From assembly GCA_023384105.1 (NCBI GenBank), contig JAHDXR010000008.1, positions 1 through 34,581 on the forward strand: 34,581 nt of DNA, written 5' to 3'. The notes beneath the pieces are model-generated. The model saw nothing but the letters and a program-made list of their open reading frames with translations, was not told where the DNA came from and did no database searches. This stretch comes from Hyphomonadaceae bacterium. GTDB lineage: Bacteria; Pseudomonadota; Alphaproteobacteria; Caulobacterales; Aquidulcibacteraceae. Position 1 is the first letter of the stretch; every line of letters starts with the position of its first letter. A program made the translations under genes and the position numbers. Positions 32,785-34,581 of this stretch are shown here, piece after piece.

Positions 32785-34371
32785 ATGACGACGTTGCGCT
32801 CCGCTTTCGCCGCCCTCCTCCTGGCCGCCTTCGCCGCCCCCGCCCCCGCCGCCGCGCAGCAGCGGATCATTGCGCTGTCGGAGCAGGACGAGGCGGCGTA
32901 CCGGGCCGCGTTCCAGGCGATCGAAGCCGGCAATTGGCGCGGCGTGAGTTCGGCGCTCTCGCGCACGGAAGACGACGTGCTCGAAGGCGCGGTGCGCGGA
33001 CAGCAATTGCTGTCGCGCGGGTACGGCGCGAACTGGAGCGAATACACGAACTGGCTCAGCCGCTATGGCGACTACGGCATTGCGCCGGCGGTGTACGACC
33101 GGGCGATGGACTCGCGCTCGCGCCGGGCGCGCCGCAACGGCGCGCGGGCGCCTGCGCCGGTCGCCGGCGGCGCGCGCGCGCTGCCGGGTACGCCGCCGGC
33201 GATCCCCGGCGACAGCGCCGCCGTGCGCGTCGCCATCGAGCGCGTCAACGAACGCATCGGCGAAGGCGACATGGACGGCGCGCGCGCACTGGCCTACGCG
33301 CAGATCGACGGCCCGCGCAGCGGCCAGGCGCAATGGCAGCTCGGCATCATCGCCTATCGCCAGCACGACTACGCCGCCGCGGTGCGCCACTTCGAAGCCT
33401 CGACGCAATGGCCGCATCATGGCGGCTGGGCGATGGCGGCGGCGCATTACTGGGCCGCGCGTTCGCGCCTCGCCGCGGGCGAGACGCAAGGCGTCGTGCA
33501 TCATCTCAACGCGGCGGCGCAGCGGCCGTGGACGTTCTACGGCCAGCTCGCCGAAACCCAGCTCGGCCGCGAGAGCGCGCTCTCGTTCGAGCCGCCGCAA
33601 GTGGACGCCGACGCGCTGGCGCGGTTCATCGACCGGCATCCGGGCGCGCGCCGCGCCGCGGCGCTGGCGCAACTGGGCCGGCTCTCGGAGGTCGAAGCGG
33701 AACTGCGCCGCCTGCACCGCGACCTCGCCGCGCCGGACGACCGCAATTTCCTCGCGCTCGCCATCGCGCTGCAGGCGCCGGCGGCGCAGCTGCGCGCGGC
33801 GGAATATGGCGGCCGCGACGTCGCCGCCGGCTTCTGCCCAACCACCTCGTTCGAACCGGAGAACGGCTTCTCGCTCGACCGCGCGCTGATCTACGCGGTG
33901 GTGCGCCAGGAAAGCTATTTCAATCCGAAAGCGGTCAGCGTCTCGAACGCGCGCGGGCTGATGCAACTGCTGCCCTCCACCGCGCGCGACATGGACCGCT
34001 CGCACAATTATCGCCGCGCGCCCGCGCCGCTGTTCGAACCCGGCCTCAACATGCGGCTCGGCCAAAGCTACATCGAATGGCTGATGAGCGAATTCCATAA
34101 TGACGGCGATCTCGGGCGCGTGTTCGCCGCCTACAATGGCGGGCCGGGCTGGCTCTCGCGCTGGCTGGCGACGCAGCCGGCGGACATCGATCCGCTGCTG
34201 CTGCTGGAGACGATGCCGCGCGCGGAGAGCCGCGACTACGCCGAGCGCGCGCTCTCGCACATGGCGCTGTGCCGCAAGCGCTACGGGCAGCCGACGCCGG
34301 AACTGGACCGCCTCGCCGCCGGCGGGCCGGCGCTCTACACCCCGCTCGACCTGCGCACCGCCTCGCGCTGA
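32785..34371 (+). CDS. Soluble-type lytic transglycosylase
   Basis: A 528-residue periplasmic murein lyase. A signal peptide covers about residues 1-25 (cleavage near AAAQ). Residues about 30-350 are helical repeats as in Slt70 that form the doughnut. The catalytic SLT domain is about 360-500: catalytic Glu376 in VVRQESYFNPKAVS, then ARGLMQLLPSTA and FAAYNGGPGWLSRW. It would cut the glycan strand to give 1,6-anhydro ends. The start at 32785 lies 20 bp after the glycosylase stop; no strong ribosome site is evident, so it may be read from the same transcript. Confidence 0.93.
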   Translation: MTTLRSAFAALLLAAFAAPAPAAAQQRIIALSEQDEAAYRAAFQAIEAGNWRGVSSALSRTEDDVLEGAVRGQQLLSRGYGANWSEYTNWLSRYGDYGIAPAVYDRAMDSRSRRARRNGARAPAPVAGGARALPGTPPAIPGDSAAVRVAIERVNERIGEGDMDGARALAYAQIDGPRSGQAQWQLGIIAYRQHDYAAAVRHFEASTQWPHHGGWAMAAAHYWAARSRLAAGETQGVVHHLNAAAQRPWTFYGQLAETQLGRESALSFEPPQVDADALARFIDRHPGARRAAALAQLGRLSEVEAELRRLHRDLAAPDDRNFLALAIALQAPAAQLRAAEYGGRDVAAGFCPTTSFEPENGFSLDRALIYAVVRQESYFNPKAVSVSNARGLMQLLPSTARDMDRSHNYRRAPAPLFEPGLNMRLGQSYIEWLMSEFHNDGDLGRVFAAYNGGPGWLSRWLATQPADIDPLLLLETMPRAESRDYAERALSHMALCRKRYGQPTPELDRLAAGGPALYTPLDLRTASR

Positions 34372-34385
34372 ACGCCTGCGGACCG

Positions 34386-34408
34386 CCGGCCTGAGCCTGT
34401 CGAAGGCG
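34386..34408. repeat. Common intergenic hairpin (CTGAGCCTGTCGAAG type)
   Basis: CTGAGCCTGTCGAAGG at about 34391-34406 is a short dispersed intergenic motif that I recognise from other GC-rich proteobacteria. It is next to the lytic transglycosylase stop. Confidence 0.5.
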
Positions 34409-34423
34409 CCGCGCGCCAATACG

Positions 34424-34537
34424 CGAGTCAATTCCGGGCGCGCGGAGCGCGATCCGGAACCCAGGGCAAACGATGAGCCGCTCGCCCTGGGTTCCGGGTC
34501 TGCGGCGCGTACCCGCGCCTTCGCCCGGAATGACTCG
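34424..34537. repeat. Diverged multi-stem palindrome (family B-like)
   Basis: Outer arms CGAGTCAATTCCGGGCG (34424-34440) and CGCCCGGAATGACTCG (34522-34537); inner arms CCGGAACCCAGGGC (34454-34467) and GCCCTGGGTTCCGG (34484-34497), both perfect or near-perfect. A long foldable unit after the last gene, possibly acting as a terminator as well. Confidence 0.7.
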
Positions 34538-34557
34538 TGAGCTTGCAAGCGAAGCCG

Positions 34558-34581
34558 CATGCCGGCGGGACGTTGGCGGTC
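34558..34581. repeat. REP-like unit cut by the window end
   Basis: CATGCCGGCGGGACGTTGGC then GGTC, the same orientation and core as the unit at 3837, with one mismatch in the palindrome. Confidence 0.6.

Overview
The window looks like chromosomal DNA from a high-GC alphaproteobacterium, most likely of the Caulobacter/Hyphomonadaceae type. The evidence is the CcrM (GANTC) methyltransferase with a GANTC-studded, CtrA-like leader, a split F0 operon (atpI-atpB-atpE-atpF'-atpF) without F1 genes, an alphaproteobacterial SMC, and many Caulobacter-style short-leader promoters. Almost every gene is ordinary and intact. The unusual material lies between genes, which are full of palindromic repeats.

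Layout. 1-1060 is most of an IS1595-type insertion sequence running off the left edge. 1139-3693 holds rnhB, an unknown six-helix membrane protein and ccrM. 3694-5340 holds a REPIN-like repeat pair, a small exported protein, a Crp/Fnr-type regulator and a palindromic repeat. 5341-7429 (minus) is a translationally coupled set: mutY, a GFA-fold protein and an isoprenylcysteine-methyltransferase-like membrane protein. 7479-12197 (plus) is a DUF721/DciA-like protein, a DsbA-like lipoprotein and smc. 12198-13148 is repeats plus a small unknown protein. 13428-15812 is the F0 operon. 16137-21132 (minus) is the glycine cleavage operon gcvT-gcvH-gcvPA-gcvPB, headed by a tandem glycine riboswitch at about 21185-21363. 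21448-23306 is a divergent pair, a TrmN6-like methyltransferase and a polyprenyl diphosphate synthase. 23435-25633 (minus) holds a VOC protein, an AHSA1/SRPBCC protein and a MraY/WecA-type glycosyl-1-phosphate transferase. 25680-31834 (minus) is ETF-ubiquinone oxidoreductase, two related TPR proteins and ispE. 31943-34371 (plus) is a family-4-like uracil-DNA glycosylase and a soluble-type lytic transglycosylase.

Functional themes. Chromosome upkeep: ccrM, rnhB, mutY, smc, the DciA-like protein and the uracil-DNA glycosylase. Membrane bioenergetics and isoprenoids: F0, ETF-QO, the polyprenyl synthase and ispE. One-carbon metabolism: the gcv operon under glycine control.

I see no phage, CRISPR, toxin-antitoxin or obviously new defence system. 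The observations most worth following are the ccrM leader (four GANTC sites, three of them exactly 7 bp apart, next to a CtrA-like motif and a hairpin over the start), repeat invasion of every gap in the gcv operon, the REP/REPIN family, a uracil-DNA glycosylase that seems to lack two of the four iron-sulfur cysteines, and a set of promoters placed so that transcripts would be leaderless.
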